A DNA stretch of 64,000 nucleotides, taken from the NCBI RefSeq assembly GCF_002119425.1, contig NZ_MDSU01000001.1, positions 124,001-188,000 of the forward strand, read 5' to 3'. The stretch comes from Desulfurella amilsii. GTDB taxonomy: Bacteria; Campylobacterota_A; Desulfurellia; Desulfurellales; Desulfurellaceae. Positions within the stretch are counted from its first letter, which is position 1. The number at the start of each line of letters is the position of its first letter. The position numbers and the translations under genes are program-made. Below the pieces are notes generated by a model, which searched no databases, was not told the origin of the DNA, and worked only from the letters and a program-made list of their open reading frames with translations. Of this stretch, positions 45,354 through 53,438 are shown piece by piece.

Positions 45354-46139
45354 TTATTGCTCCTTTTTAAAAATTTTTGGTAGATTATTCTGCATATCAC
45401 GGATATTTAAAAATTTAGCATTAAACTGCGCTATTGAGTCTAGCTGGGTATTTACTATTTCTTTGATAAGGTTGTTGATAAATTGCTTGGTTGCAAACAA
45501 TGCACTTGTTGGGTTTTTTGTGAAACTTTGCACAATCTTTAAAACTTCACTAATTAGCTGTTCTTTACCATCAAATACATCGTTAACTAAATTTATTTGC
45601 TTTGCTGTTTTCGCGTCAATATTTTTACTGCTAAAAGCCAACATTCTTGTGTTGTTAAAACCAATTATAAAAGGCAGCCTCTGAAGTGAGCCTAAATCCG
45701 CAGCTATGCCAAGCTGCGTTTCTTTTAGAGAAAAAATTGCATCCTGGCTACAAAATCTTAGATCGCATGCACTGATAAAATCAAGTCCACTGCCTATACA
45801 GGAACCACTTACTGCTGCAATATAGATTTTTTTCCCACCAAACATTAAGTTCATACCTTTTTGCATAATTTTTATTGTTTCGTAAAGTTCTTTACTATCA
45901 TTGCCTATTAAATGCCCAAAATGACTTAAAAAGTCATTAAAATCAAGACCAGCGCTAAAATGGTTACCTTTGCCTGCAAAAATAGTTGAATAAATTGTAT
46001 CATCCTTTTCAATGTTCTCAATTAGTTCTATCAGTTCAGTAAAAAATTCCCACGTTTGTGCGCTTGCATGTTTCTCATTGAGAAAATAAATCAGCTCTAT
46101 GTTACCTAAACGTTGAGTTTCAAAAAAGTTAAGACTCAT
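45354..46139 (-). CDS. Delta3,5-Delta2,4-dienoyl-CoA isomerase-like crotonase
   Basis: In this 261-residue crotonase-fold protein the key positions read Asp (GSGLDFISACD), Glu (SLKETQLG) and Asp (GIAADLGSLQRLP). This Asp/Glu/Asp trio, and the phrase LGIAADLGSLQRLP, match dienoyl-CoA isomerases (ECH1 type), which act on fatty acids with double bonds at odd positions. The N-terminal region has FSAGLDFNDF as oxyanion hole. It has an AGGAGG site and its own promoter, and the isomerase-like neighbour follows at once. Together they look like an accessory module for unsaturated acyl-CoA. Confidence 0.75.
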   Translation of the reverse strand: MSLNFFETQRLGNIELIYFLNEKHASAQTWEFFTELIELIENIEKDDTIYSTIFAGKGNHFSAGLDFNDFLSHFGHLIGNDSKELYETIKIMQKGMNLMFGGKKIYIAAVSGSCIGSGLDFISACDLRFCSQDAIFSLKETQLGIAADLGSLQRLPFIIGFNNTRMLAFSSKNIDAKTAKQINLVNDVFDGKEQLISEVLKIVQSFTKNPTSALFATKQFINNLIKEIVNTQLDSIAQFNAKFLNIRDMQNNLPKIFKKEQ

Positions 46140-46156
46140 ACTTTCCTCCTTTATTC

Positions 46157-46185
46157 TTATTACTAAAAATTAGCTTTTTTGTCAA
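46157..46185 (-). promoter_or_regulatory. Promoter of the two crotonase-family genes
   Basis: Read on the minus strand, TTGACA (46185-46180) and TAATAA (46162-46157) are 17 bases apart, and an AAAGGAGGAAAG ribosome binding site follows before the ATG at 46139. The -35 is perfect and the -10 is weak. Confidence 0.5.
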
Positions 46186-46215
46186 CTTTTGCATAACATT
46201 TACGTTAAGAAAATC

Positions 46216-46300
46216 ATTTTCAAGAATCCCCTTTGATTTAATATTTCATTCAAGCTATAAAATACATTTTCTTGAAATTAAAATTTATAAAATTTCTTGA
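46216..46300. repeat. Repeated TTTCAAGAA/TTCTTGAAA motif between the isomerase genes and the tRNA
   Basis: TTTCAAGAA (46218-46226) has an exact reverse complement TTCTTGAAA (46269-46277). A partial copy TTCAAG lies near 46249 and TTTCTTGA at 46293-46300, touching the tRNA -35. The rest of the 198-base gap shows only promoters on both strands and AT-rich sequence. These may be operator half-sites. Confidence 0.35.
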
Positions 46301-46324
46301 CAAAAAAATATTGCTCGTTATAAT
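46297..46324 (+). promoter_or_regulatory. Promoter of the CAT-anticodon tRNA (and probably the NIF3 gene)
   Basis: TTGACA (46297-46302) and TATAAT (46319-46324) are 16 bases apart, both perfect. The tRNA begins 14 bases after the -10. Confidence 0.75.
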
Positions 46325-46337
46325 TATCAAAGTTTAA

Positions 46338-46413
46338 GGGCCCATAGCTCAGTTGGTAGAGCCACCGGCTCATAACCGGTTGGTCCTAGGTTCGAGTCCT
46401 AGTGGGCCCACCA
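46338..46413 (+). tRNA. tRNA with CAT anticodon (Met elongator or Ile2)
   Basis: This 76-base cloverleaf has acceptor GGGCCCA (46338-46344) with TGGGCCC (46403-46409). The anticodon arm is ACCGG-CTCATAA-CCGGT and the T arm is CTAGG-TTCGAGT-CCTAG, with CCA encoded at 46411-46413. CAT can be elongator Met or, if the C is modified to lysidine, Ile2. The first pair is G-C, which does not fit the C-A mismatch of initiator tRNA. I cannot separate Met from Ile2 by eye. Confidence 0.93.
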
Positions 46414-46422
46414 AAAAATTTG

Positions 46423-47184
46423 ATGTTTATTTTTGAAGCAATTGAAGCGTTAGAAAGTTATTTTCCTTTATCCTTCCAAGAAAGCTGGGACAATTCAGGA
46501 TTTCAAGTTTTATTCAAGCACAATATATTAAGCGGGATTTTACTAACTTTGGATATAAGATTAGAAACTATAGAAGAGGCAAAACAAAACGATTGTAATT
46601 TAATTATTGCCCATCATCCGTTGTTTTTGCAAGCACTTAAAAATTTTGATTATAAGTTTTATCCAGAAAATGTGCTATATTGGGCTACTAAAGATGAAAT
46701 AAGCATTTATGCAGCGCACACTAATTTAGATATTGCACCCTTTGGTTTAAATTACCACTTGTGCAAAAAATTTTCTTTGAAAAACTTTTTTATGTTAGAA
46801 AACTTAAAGCCAACTTTTATAGGTGAGCTTGAAAAAGAGCAAACGTTTGGTCAGTTTATTGAGTTTGTAAAAAAAACACTAAATGTGCCAATATTAAAGT
46901 ACATTGCATCTCACAACAGATCTATTAAAAAAATAGCAATTTGCTCTGGCAGTTGTGCAGATTACATATACAAACTAAAAGGCTTTGATATTGATGTTTT
47001 TGTTACAGGTGACCTTAAACATCACAGCGCGATATTTGCTCAGCAAAATGGTATTAATGTTATCGATGCAACACATTTTTATACGGAAGTATGGTCTAAA
47101 GACATACTATTTGAGTGCTTAAAAGATTTGGATGTTAAAGTAATAAAAAGCACTAAAGATTATATCCCATGGGATTATATATAG
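46423..47184 (+). CDS. NIF3-family dinuclear metal protein
   Basis: This 253-residue NIF3/YqfO-like protein has ESWDNSGFQ near the N-terminus, the metal ligand pair in LIIAHHPLF, and YAAHTNLDIAPFGLN. VFVTGDLKHHSA and VIDATHFYTE follow near the C-terminus and contribute further His and Glu ligands. The family forms toroidal hexamers; the cellular role is unsettled, although some members were reported as GTP cyclohydrolase. The ATG is only 9 bases after the tRNA CCA end, with no ribosome binding site. The longer in-frame start lies inside the tRNA and is rejected. Confidence 0.88.
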   Translation: MFIFEAIEALESYFPLSFQESWDNSGFQVLFKHNILSGILLTLDIRLETIEEAKQNDCNLIIAHHPLFLQALKNFDYKFYPENVLYWATKDEISIYAAHTNLDIAPFGLNYHLCKKFSLKNFFMLENLKPTFIGELEKEQTFGQFIEFVKKTLNVPILKYIASHNRSIKKIAICSGSCADYIYKLKGFDIDVFVTGDLKHHSAIFAQQNGINVIDATHFYTEVWSKDILFECLKDLDVKVIKSTKDYIPWDYI

Positions 47185-47193
47185 GAGGTGTTA

Positions 47194-47898
47194 ATGAATG
47201 CTGATATAGAAATGCTCTTAAAAATTCAAGAATACGATAAGCGAATTTATCAGCTTGAATCTGAATTCGCTAAAAAGCTTAAAGAAAGGGAAAAATTAGA
47301 AGAATTGTTAACTGCTCATACACTGAATATGGAGCAGGCACAAGAGGAACTAAATGAGATTCTTGAGGATTTAAATTTTAAAAAAAACCTACTTGAAGAA
47401 AAGGAAGTTTTGCTTGAAAAGCTTGATGAAAAAAGCAGTGCTGTTCAAAACCAGAAGCAATCAGATGCGTTGTCCAGTGAAATAACTATTGCAAAAACCA
47501 ATAAAAGTATCTTGGAAGACAAAATTTTAGAAATGCAAGCAGTAGTTGATGACAAGAACAAGAAAATAAGTGAAATTCAACAGCAATTAGATGAAACAAA
47601 ACAAAAATTGGAAGCTTTTGATATTCAATTATCTGAAATCAAAGAAGATATTGATAGGCAAATTGAAAAAGTTAATGAAGAAAGACAGACCATGTTGCAC
47701 GACATAAATCCTAATCTATTATCAAAATACAATAAAATTTCCATGTGGGCCAAAGGTAGTGCTGTGGTGCGAGTTGAGGATGAAACGTGTTATGGTTGTT
47801 TTATAAAATTACCACCACAAGTATCTGTACTTGTTGAAGAAACCGAAGAAATTGTTTACTGTCCAAATTGTGGAAGAATATTGTATAAAAAAGAATGA
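47194..47898 (+). CDS. Coiled-coil protein with C-terminal C4 zinc ribbon (CT398/zf-RING_7 type)
   Basis: This 234-residue protein has a long coiled coil from about residue 10 to 170 (Glu/Lys/Leu heptads) followed by a zinc ribbon with CYGCF and CPNCGRILY. I recognise the CT398/DUF164 layout. The start is the ATG after AGGAGG rather than the GTG within the site. It lies between NIF3 and an RNase HI-like gene, an arrangement seen in several bacteria. The function is unknown, with a possible role in nucleic-acid or envelope processes. Confidence 0.85.
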   Translation: MNADIEMLLKIQEYDKRIYQLESEFAKKLKEREKLEELLTAHTLNMEQAQEELNEILEDLNFKKNLLEEKEVLLEKLDEKSSAVQNQKQSDALSSEITIAKTNKSILEDKILEMQAVVDDKNKKISEIQQQLDETKQKLEAFDIQLSEIKEDIDRQIEKVNEERQTMLHDINPNLLSKYNKISMWAKGSAVVRVEDETCYGCFIKLPPQVSVLVEETEEIVYCPNCGRILYKKE

Positions 47899-48476
47899 AA
47901 TTAGACTTACTCAAGAAATTTTGCGAATTTAAATCAGTAGAAAAAACCGCTGATTATTTTGGTATTTCAATTGATGATTTTTTTGGCAAGATAAGTCAAA
48001 TATGCGGAGACTTAGAAATAGATAAACCGCTTGCCAAAAAAAATCATTTAATTGAACCAGATAAACCCCTAAGTGCTTATATAGATGGTGCTTCTAGTAA
48101 TAACCCAGGACATGCTGGTATTGGTATAGTATTTATACAAGATGAACAAATTATCGATACAGTGTCTGAGTATATTGGTGAAAAAACTAACAACGAAGCG
48201 GAGTATACCGCCCTTATAGAAGCGTTAAAAAATGGACTAAATTTTGGCGTGAAATCAATAAAAGTTTTTTCTGATTCTGAATTAGTTGTAAAACAGATAA
48301 AGGGTGTTTATGCTGTAAAACAGGAGCATTTAAAAAAACTCAATAAAGAGGCTCGGTTGTTAATAGAAAAATTTGAGCATTTTGAGATTAACCATATAGT
48401 TAGAAGTTTTAATGCTAAAGCTGATAAATTGGCAAAATCGGCTATTGAACATAATGGTAAACTAGCTCATAGGTAA
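47895..48476 (+). CDS. RNase HI-like protein with N-terminal extension
   Basis: This 193-residue protein has about 60 residues of helical extension followed by an RNase H fold. The likely catalytic acids are Asp in YIDGASSNNPG, Glu in NNEAEYTAL, Asp in VFSDSELVVKQIKG and Asp in AKADKLAKSA. It probably degrades the RNA strand of RNA-DNA hybrids, as the related rnhA-like/YpdQ group does. Overlap with the zinc-ribbon gene is 4 bases. The 3' end overlaps the opposite-strand TonB gene by 35 bases. Confidence 0.88.
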   Translation: MKLDLLKKFCEFKSVEKTADYFGISIDDFFGKISQICGDLEIDKPLAKKNHLIEPDKPLSAYIDGASSNNPGHAGIGIVFIQDEQIIDTVSEYIGEKTNNEAEYTALIEALKNGLNFGVKSIKVFSDSELVVKQIKGVYAVKQEHLKKLNKEARLLIEKFEHFEINHIVRSFNAKADKLAKSAIEHNGKLAHR

Positions 48477-49317
48477 ATGTTGCGTATATGTTGAGCCTAT
48501 CAACACCAAATCTTTCTGGTAGTGGATTAAATGGTGAGGCTTCCCTTATGGCTTTTATTGCTGCTTCATCTAAAATAGGATATCCACTGGAGTGAATAAC
48601 TTCTGCATAAGCAAGCGAACCATTTTTATTAATACCAAACTTTACAAGCAAGGTACCCTGCTGGTTTTTTAAACGGGCTTGCTCTGGGTAAACCCACACA
48701 TTTTGTATTTTATCCTTAAGTAGTTTCATATAAGAAACATATTTTATTGACTCTGTTCCTATTTCAATAGTTGCTTCTTTTTTTGCATTTGGGCTTTCGT
48801 ACTCTTTCACGTTGCTTGTGCCTTGATATTTTTGATTTGGGTTTATAGCAGGTGTGTTTTTGTTGGATTGCGAAAATAAGTTACCAGAAATTTTGTATGG
48901 AGTATTTTTGGTTAAATTTTGTTGTTTTGTTGCGCTTGAAATAGATTTTGGTTGCTTTAGAACTTGAGCATTCTTTGCAATTTCTTGATTTTGCGAGGGT
49001 TTGACTATTTTTTGCTCTTTATTGTGTGTTTTTTGAGGTACGCTTTTTCTTTTAGATTGCGGTGCGCTTTTTAATGGTATCTTTTCTGTTTTTGAATATA
49101 TTTTGGATTTAGTCTGCCTATTGATATTTGACGCTATAATGTGCGGCTGTTTTTGCTGTGTGTTTTGTTCTTGTTTTGGCAATTGTACAATATCTACGTG
49201 ATATACTGGTGGAGATAGTTTTGCTATAGGTTTTTTGTTATGAACAATTAGTAGATATAGCAAAACTATCAATAATAAGTGAATTACCACAGAAAAAGCA
49301 AAAGACAAAAACTTCAT
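48442..49317 (-). CDS. TonB-family energy-transducing protein
   Basis: This 291-residue protein has an N-terminal membrane helix (SVVIHLLLIVLLYLLIV with the conserved SxxxH). A long Lys/Gln/Pro-rich linker of about 150 residues follows. The TonB C-terminal domain (about 205-291) reads WVYPEQARLKNQQGTLLVKF, then EVIHSSGYPILDEAAIKAIREASPFNPLP. TonB couples the proton gradient to outer-membrane receptors, which implies a diderm cell. No ExbB/ExbD or receptor gene lies alongside, so the partner system is elsewhere. A role as a TonB paralogue dedicated to another complex cannot be excluded. Confidence 0.88.
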   Translation of the reverse strand: MKFLSFAFSVVIHLLLIVLLYLLIVHNKKPIAKLSPPVYHVDIVQLPKQEQNTQQKQPHIIASNINRQTKSKIYSKTEKIPLKSAPQSKRKSVPQKTHNKEQKIVKPSQNQEIAKNAQVLKQPKSISSATKQQNLTKNTPYKISGNLFSQSNKNTPAINPNQKYQGTSNVKEYESPNAKKEATIEIGTESIKYVSYMKLLKDKIQNVWVYPEQARLKNQQGTLLVKFGINKNGSLAYAEVIHSSGYPILDEAAIKAIREASPFNPLPERFGVDRLNIYATFTYELVYHYVQ

Positions 49318-49534
49318 TTTTATTTTTAATGTTACCTGTTCATTTTAAGTTTTTTATTAGCGCAAAGCGCATACAGCAAAAGACACCTTCTTTTTCGGCC
49401 ACTATAAATCATAGCTTAGAGTATATATATTTTTAAAAGTATTTAAAGAGGTTATCAAAAATTTTGTTTGTGATATTCAATGTAAAATTAATTGATTTAT
49501 TCTATAATTTTTATACAATTAAATGGGGTTTTAT
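49318..49534. other. Divergent intergenic region between tonB-like and lytS genes
   Basis: This 217-base AT-rich gap contains a small GCGC-AAA-GCGC inverted repeat near 49359-49370 and a TATAAT box at 49503-49508, facing lytS. No good -35 is visible for either direction and I see no small gene. Confidence 0.5.
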
Positions 49535-51268
49535 ATGCATGATTCGTTGCTTTTGGCTATGCTTGAGCGATTAAGTATAATTGCTATACTTGCATTTTTT
49601 TTATCAAAAGCATCATTTTTTAGGAATATTCTTTATAACGCAAAAGTTACAAAAAAAGACTTATTTTTAGCTATTTTGATATTTGCAGGAATTGGTATTT
49701 TGGGTACTTATACGGGGGTGCCAACAAAAGATGCTATTGCAAATTCTAGGGTTATTGGTCCTATGGTTGGTGGTTTAATTGGTGGGCCTATTGTGGGTTT
49801 TTTTGCGGGTTTAATTGCTGGACTTCACAGATTAACGCTTGGTGGGTTTACTGCAACAACCTGCGCTGTTTCTACAGCTTTAGAAGGTTTACTCGGCGGA
49901 CTTATTAGGAAATATTACAAAGGTGAGTATGTGCCGTGGGAGCTAGCTTTTTTTGCTGGGATTTTAGGTGAAGGAATACAAATGGGTATAATCCTACTCT
50001 TTTCAAAACCATACCCTAAAGCACTGGATTTGGTAAACGACATAGGCATGCCAATGACAATTACAAACGCTATCGGTATAACTGTATTTATGATGATTGT
50101 TAAATCCGTATTTGATGAAAAGGAAAACATTTCTGCAACACTAGCAAAAATCTCACTTGATATTGCAAATAAAACATTGCCTTTTTTAAGAAACGGTTTA
50201 AATGAAATATCCGCTGCTAATGCTGCCAAAATTATTTATGAATCAACCGATTTAGATGCTGTAGCAATTACAGATACAGATAAAATTTTAGCTCATATTG
50301 GTGTAGGCAATGATCACCACAAAAGCGGTATACCTATACAAACCAATGCTACAAAAAATACACTTTTAAATGGAGGGATCAATATAGCAACTACAAAAGA
50401 AGAAATAGGTTGTTCTATTAAAGATTGCCAGCTAAATAGTGTAGTTATTGTACCGCTGAAGTGCTTTGATAAGCTTGTTGGTACTTTGAAACTATACAGG
50501 TCAAAAAAGAAAGTTAGCAGAAAAGTTATTTCTAACACAGACATTGAGTTGGCAAAAGGTTTAGCTCAGTTAATTTCTTATCAAATTGAGATTGCTCAGG
50601 TTGAAGAACAAAAGAAACTTGCTAGTCAAGCAAAGCTTATTGCATTAGCTTCACAGATGAACCCGCATTTTTTGTTTAATACACTAAATGCGGTAATATC
50701 ATTTATCCGAACAAACCCCAATGTAGCTAGAGAAATGCTTATTAATTTAAGTGAGTATTTGAGATACAACCTCAAAAATATTGGAACTTTTATAACAATT
50801 GCTAAAGAATTAGAGATTGTAAAATCTTATTTGTATATTGAGAAGTCTCGCTTTGGTAATAAAATTGAAGTTGAAGAAGAAATTGATGAAAGTTTGTTAG
50901 AAGAAAAAATACCCGCTTTTATTTTACAACCGCTTGTGGAAAATGCTATAAAGCATTCGATATCGAAGATAAATACAAAATTGATGTTGAAAATAAAAAT
51001 ACAAAGGATGGAAGAAAACATACAATTTTATGTTACCGACAATGGACCTGGTATAAAACAAGAAAAACTTCAAAAGATATTTACTGCTAATAATGAAATT
51101 ACTTCAGAGCAAGAATCAGAAAGTAGTTTAGGTATAGGTTTAAAAAATGTAAATGAAAGGCTTGTGTCGTTTTTTGGAAAAGATGCCTATTTGCACATTC
51201 ATACAAAAGAAGGTCAAGGCACGTTAGTTTATTTTATGATGCCAAAATCATTGTTATCAAATGCTTAA
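49535..51268 (+). CDS. lytS: LytS-type sensor histidine kinase
   Basis: This 577-residue kinase has three parts. About residues 1-195 form a multi-helix 5TMR-LYT membrane region (GTYTGVPTKDAIANSRVIGPMVGG contains the conserved core). About 200-345 form a GAF domain, and 360-570 the LytS-type His kinase with QMNPHFLFNTLNAVISF as phospho-acceptor site and VTDNGPGI in the ATPase. Systems of this type sense pyruvate-like or nutrient signals in other bacteria. I prefer the ATG at 49535 (GGGG site) over one four codons earlier. The response regulator follows with an 8-base overlap. Confidence 0.92.
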   Translation: MHDSLLLAMLERLSIIAILAFFLSKASFFRNILYNAKVTKKDLFLAILIFAGIGILGTYTGVPTKDAIANSRVIGPMVGGLIGGPIVGFFAGLIAGLHRLTLGGFTATTCAVSTALEGLLGGLIRKYYKGEYVPWELAFFAGILGEGIQMGIILLFSKPYPKALDLVNDIGMPMTITNAIGITVFMMIVKSVFDEKENISATLAKISLDIANKTLPFLRNGLNEISAANAAKIIYESTDLDAVAITDTDKILAHIGVGNDHHKSGIPIQTNATKNTLLNGGINIATTKEEIGCSIKDCQLNSVVIVPLKCFDKLVGTLKLYRSKKKVSRKVISNTDIELAKGLAQLISYQIEIAQVEEQKKLASQAKLIALASQMNPHFLFNTLNAVISFIRTNPNVAREMLINLSEYLRYNLKNIGTFITIAKELEIVKSYLYIEKSRFGNKIEVEEEIDESLLEEKIPAFILQPLVENAIKHSISKINTKLMLKIKIQRMEENIQFYVTDNGPGIKQEKLQKIFTANNEITSEQESESSLGIGLKNVNERLVSFFGKDAYLHIHTKEGQGTLVYFMMPKSLLSNA

Positions 51269-51977
51269 AGCGCTGATCATTGAAGACGAAAAACCTGCTA
51301 TTGATGAGTTAAAGTACCTATTAAGTTTGTATGATTTTATAGAAGTCATAGGTGAGGCTCAAGATGGGATAAAAGGTTTAAATCTCTTAAAATCTTTAAA
51401 ACCAGATATTGTTTTTATTGATATAAACATACCTAAAGTTAACGGTCTTGAACTATCAAAAATTATATCAAGCGATAAGGTAGCTATAATTTTTACAACT
51501 GCTTACGATAATTATGCTGTTGATGCGTTTGAGTTAAGCGCGCTTGATTATATATTAAAGCCAATTAGCCCTTCAAGATTGGAAAAATCTTTAGAAAAAG
51601 CCAAAAATTTTCTAAATCAAATTGAGACAAAACAGAAAAAAATTGATAAAATTCCCGTCGAAGAAAAAGGCAAGATTTATTTATTAGATATCAATGAAAT
51701 AGTTTTTGCTAAGTCTCAAGAAGGTTTTGTTAAAATTGTTACAAAAGGTTCAAGTTACTTATTTAAAAAATCCATGAAAAATTTAGAAGAGAAACTACAA
51801 GATTTTCCTCAGTTTTATAGGGTTCAAAAGAGCTACATAGTAAACTTACAAAGTATATCCGAAGTTATTCCCTGGTTTAAGAGCACATACTGGCTTGTCA
51901 TGAACGATGCAAATAAAACCCGCATATCTGTAAGCAAAGTGCAGATAAAAGAATTAAAAAGTATTTTGGGTTTTTGA
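51261..51977 (+). CDS. lytT: LytTR-type response regulator
   Basis: This 238-residue regulator has a receiver domain (1-120) with phospho-acceptor Asp54 (VFIDINIPKVNG), acidic IIEDE at 7-11, and Thr/Lys in TTAYDNYAVDAF and YILKPI. The C-terminal LytTR DNA-binding domain (about 135-238) shows YLFKKSMKNLEEKLQDFPQF and VQKSYIVNL (core residues F.RVHKSYIVN in the family). It pairs with LytS. Target genes are unknown; manC follows from a separate promoter, so it is a candidate target. Confidence 0.93.
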   Translation: MLKALIIEDEKPAIDELKYLLSLYDFIEVIGEAQDGIKGLNLLKSLKPDIVFIDINIPKVNGLELSKIISSDKVAIIFTTAYDNYAVDAFELSALDYILKPISPSRLEKSLEKAKNFLNQIETKQKKIDKIPVEEKGKIYLLDINEIVFAKSQEGFVKIVTKGSSYLFKKSMKNLEEKLQDFPQFYRVQKSYIVNLQSISEVIPWFKSTYWLVMNDANKTRISVSKVQIKELKSILGF

Positions 51978-51984
51978 TAACAAT

Positions 51985-52014
51985 TTGACATTTGAACTCT
52001 ATAATTTTTATAAT
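51985..52014 (+). promoter_or_regulatory. Promoter of manC
   Basis: TTGACA (51985-51990) and TATAAT (52009-52014) are 18 bases apart, both perfect. A second TATAAT (52000-52005) is too close to the -35. An AAGGAGGA site (52029-52036) sits just before the ATG. Confidence 0.78.
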
Positions 52015-52037
52015 ACTATGTAATTTAAGGAGGAAGT

Positions 52038-53414
52038 ATGATTAACGTAGTTTTGTGCGGCGGTTCTGGCACGAGGCTTTGGCCGCTAAGCAGGAGCCTT
52101 TACCCAAAACAATTTATAAAGCTTTTTGATAACAGGTCTTTGTTCCAATTGACGGTTTTGAGAAACAAAAGTTTTGCCGAAAAGTTTATTTTTGTTACAA
52201 ACGAGGTTCATTATTTTTTAGCGCTTGATCAAATCGAAGAGGTTGGTTTGGACGTGAATAAAGCTGAGTTCATATTAGAGCCAGTTGGCAAAAATACTGC
52301 ACCTGCTGTTGCATTTGCAAGTTTTTTGGTGAATGAAGATCAAGTATTACTCGTATCAAGCGCAGACCATTATATAAAAGAGTCAGATAACTATTATGAA
52401 AGCCTAAAAAAGGGGGAAGAATTTGCCAGGTTAGGATACCTTGTAACCTTTGGTGTTAGACCAACAAACCCCAATACAGGCTATGGTTACATAAAAGCTA
52501 AAGGTTTTGATGTAGAAGAATTTAAAGAAAAGCCAGATTTACAAACAGCTCAAAAATATATAGAAAATGGAAACTACTTTTGGAATAGCGGTATTTTTTG
52601 TTTTAAAGCAAAAAGCTATTTAGAAGAGCTAAACTTATATGAAAACGAGGTTTTTGAGTCATCGCATAAAGCATTGAAAAATGCTAAAAATTGTTCACCA
52701 ATCAGGATAAAGCCTAAGGATATGTCTGAAATTAAACCCAACAGTATTGACTATGCCGTTGCAGAAAAAAGCAAGAGATTAAAAATTGTGCCTTTTGATA
52801 CAGAATGGGATGATTTGGGCAGTTTCGATAGTTTATACGAAGTTTTAGAGAAAGATGAAAATGGCAATACAAAGAATAATTCTATCCTGATAAACTCAAA
52901 AAATAATCTTATAATAGAAGAAAATAATCGAATGATTGGAGCTATAGATGTTGAAGATTTAATGATTGTTGATACAGCGGATGCTTTATTGGTTTTAAAA
53001 AAAGGTTCTGGTCAAAAGGTTAAAGACATAGTATCTGTACTAAAAAGCAAAAACTCAGAGCTCACAAATGCTCACTTAACTGTATATAGGCCATGGGGCA
53101 ATTACACACTTTTAGAAGAAAATCGTTTTTACAAAATAAAGAAAATTGTAGTTAAACCACAAAAAAGACTATCTTTACAAAAACACTTACACAGAAGCGA
53201 ACACTGGATTGTTGTATCTGGGACCGCATTGGTAACCGTAGCTGACAAAGAGTTTATTTTAAGACCAAATGAATCAACTTATATAAAAATTGGCGAGCTT
53301 CATAGACTAGGAAATCCGGGTAAAATAGATTTAATAATTATAGAAGCTCAGGTTGGCGAGTATGTAGCAGAAGACGACATTATCAGAATAGAAGACGATT
53401 TTAAACGATGCTAA
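52038..53414 (+). CDS. manC: Mannose-1-phosphate guanylyltransferase/mannose-6-phosphate isomerase
   Basis: This 458-residue type II ManC makes GDP-mannose. The first 340 residues are the nucleotidyltransferase: CGGSGTRLWPLSRSLYPKQF, EPVGKNTAPAVAFAS, GYGYIKAKG and WNSGIFCF. The last 120 form a cupin mannose-6-phosphate isomerase domain with RPWGNYTLLEENRFYKIKKI (core RPWG.Y), LSLQKHLHRSEHWIVVSGTA and GELHRLGNPG. The upstream fusion protein at 12.6 kb has a related nucleotidyltransferase. With the flippase and glycosyltransferase next, it looks like the start of a surface-glycan cluster. Confidence 0.95.
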   Translation: MINVVLCGGSGTRLWPLSRSLYPKQFIKLFDNRSLFQLTVLRNKSFAEKFIFVTNEVHYFLALDQIEEVGLDVNKAEFILEPVGKNTAPAVAFASFLVNEDQVLLVSSADHYIKESDNYYESLKKGEEFARLGYLVTFGVRPTNPNTGYGYIKAKGFDVEEFKEKPDLQTAQKYIENGNYFWNSGIFCFKAKSYLEELNLYENEVFESSHKALKNAKNCSPIRIKPKDMSEIKPNSIDYAVAEKSKRLKIVPFDTEWDDLGSFDSLYEVLEKDENGNTKNNSILINSKNNLIIEENNRMIGAIDVEDLMIVDTADALLVLKKGSGQKVKDIVSVLKSKNSELTNAHLTVYRPWGNYTLLEENRFYKIKKIVVKPQKRLSLQKHLHRSEHWIVVSGTALVTVADKEFILRPNESTYIKIGELHRLGNPGKIDLIIIEAQVGEYVAEDDIIRIEDDFKRC

Positions 53415-53438
53415 ACGATTATAAAATAAAAATATTTT

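Noticed and set aside
46402-46422. GTG start for the NIF3 gene within the tRNA
   Set aside because: It would make the tRNA acceptor stem coding; the ATG at 46423 fits the family start.
49359-49370. GCGC-AAA-GCGC inverted repeat as a terminator
   Set aside because: The stem is only four bp with no T-run in either direction.
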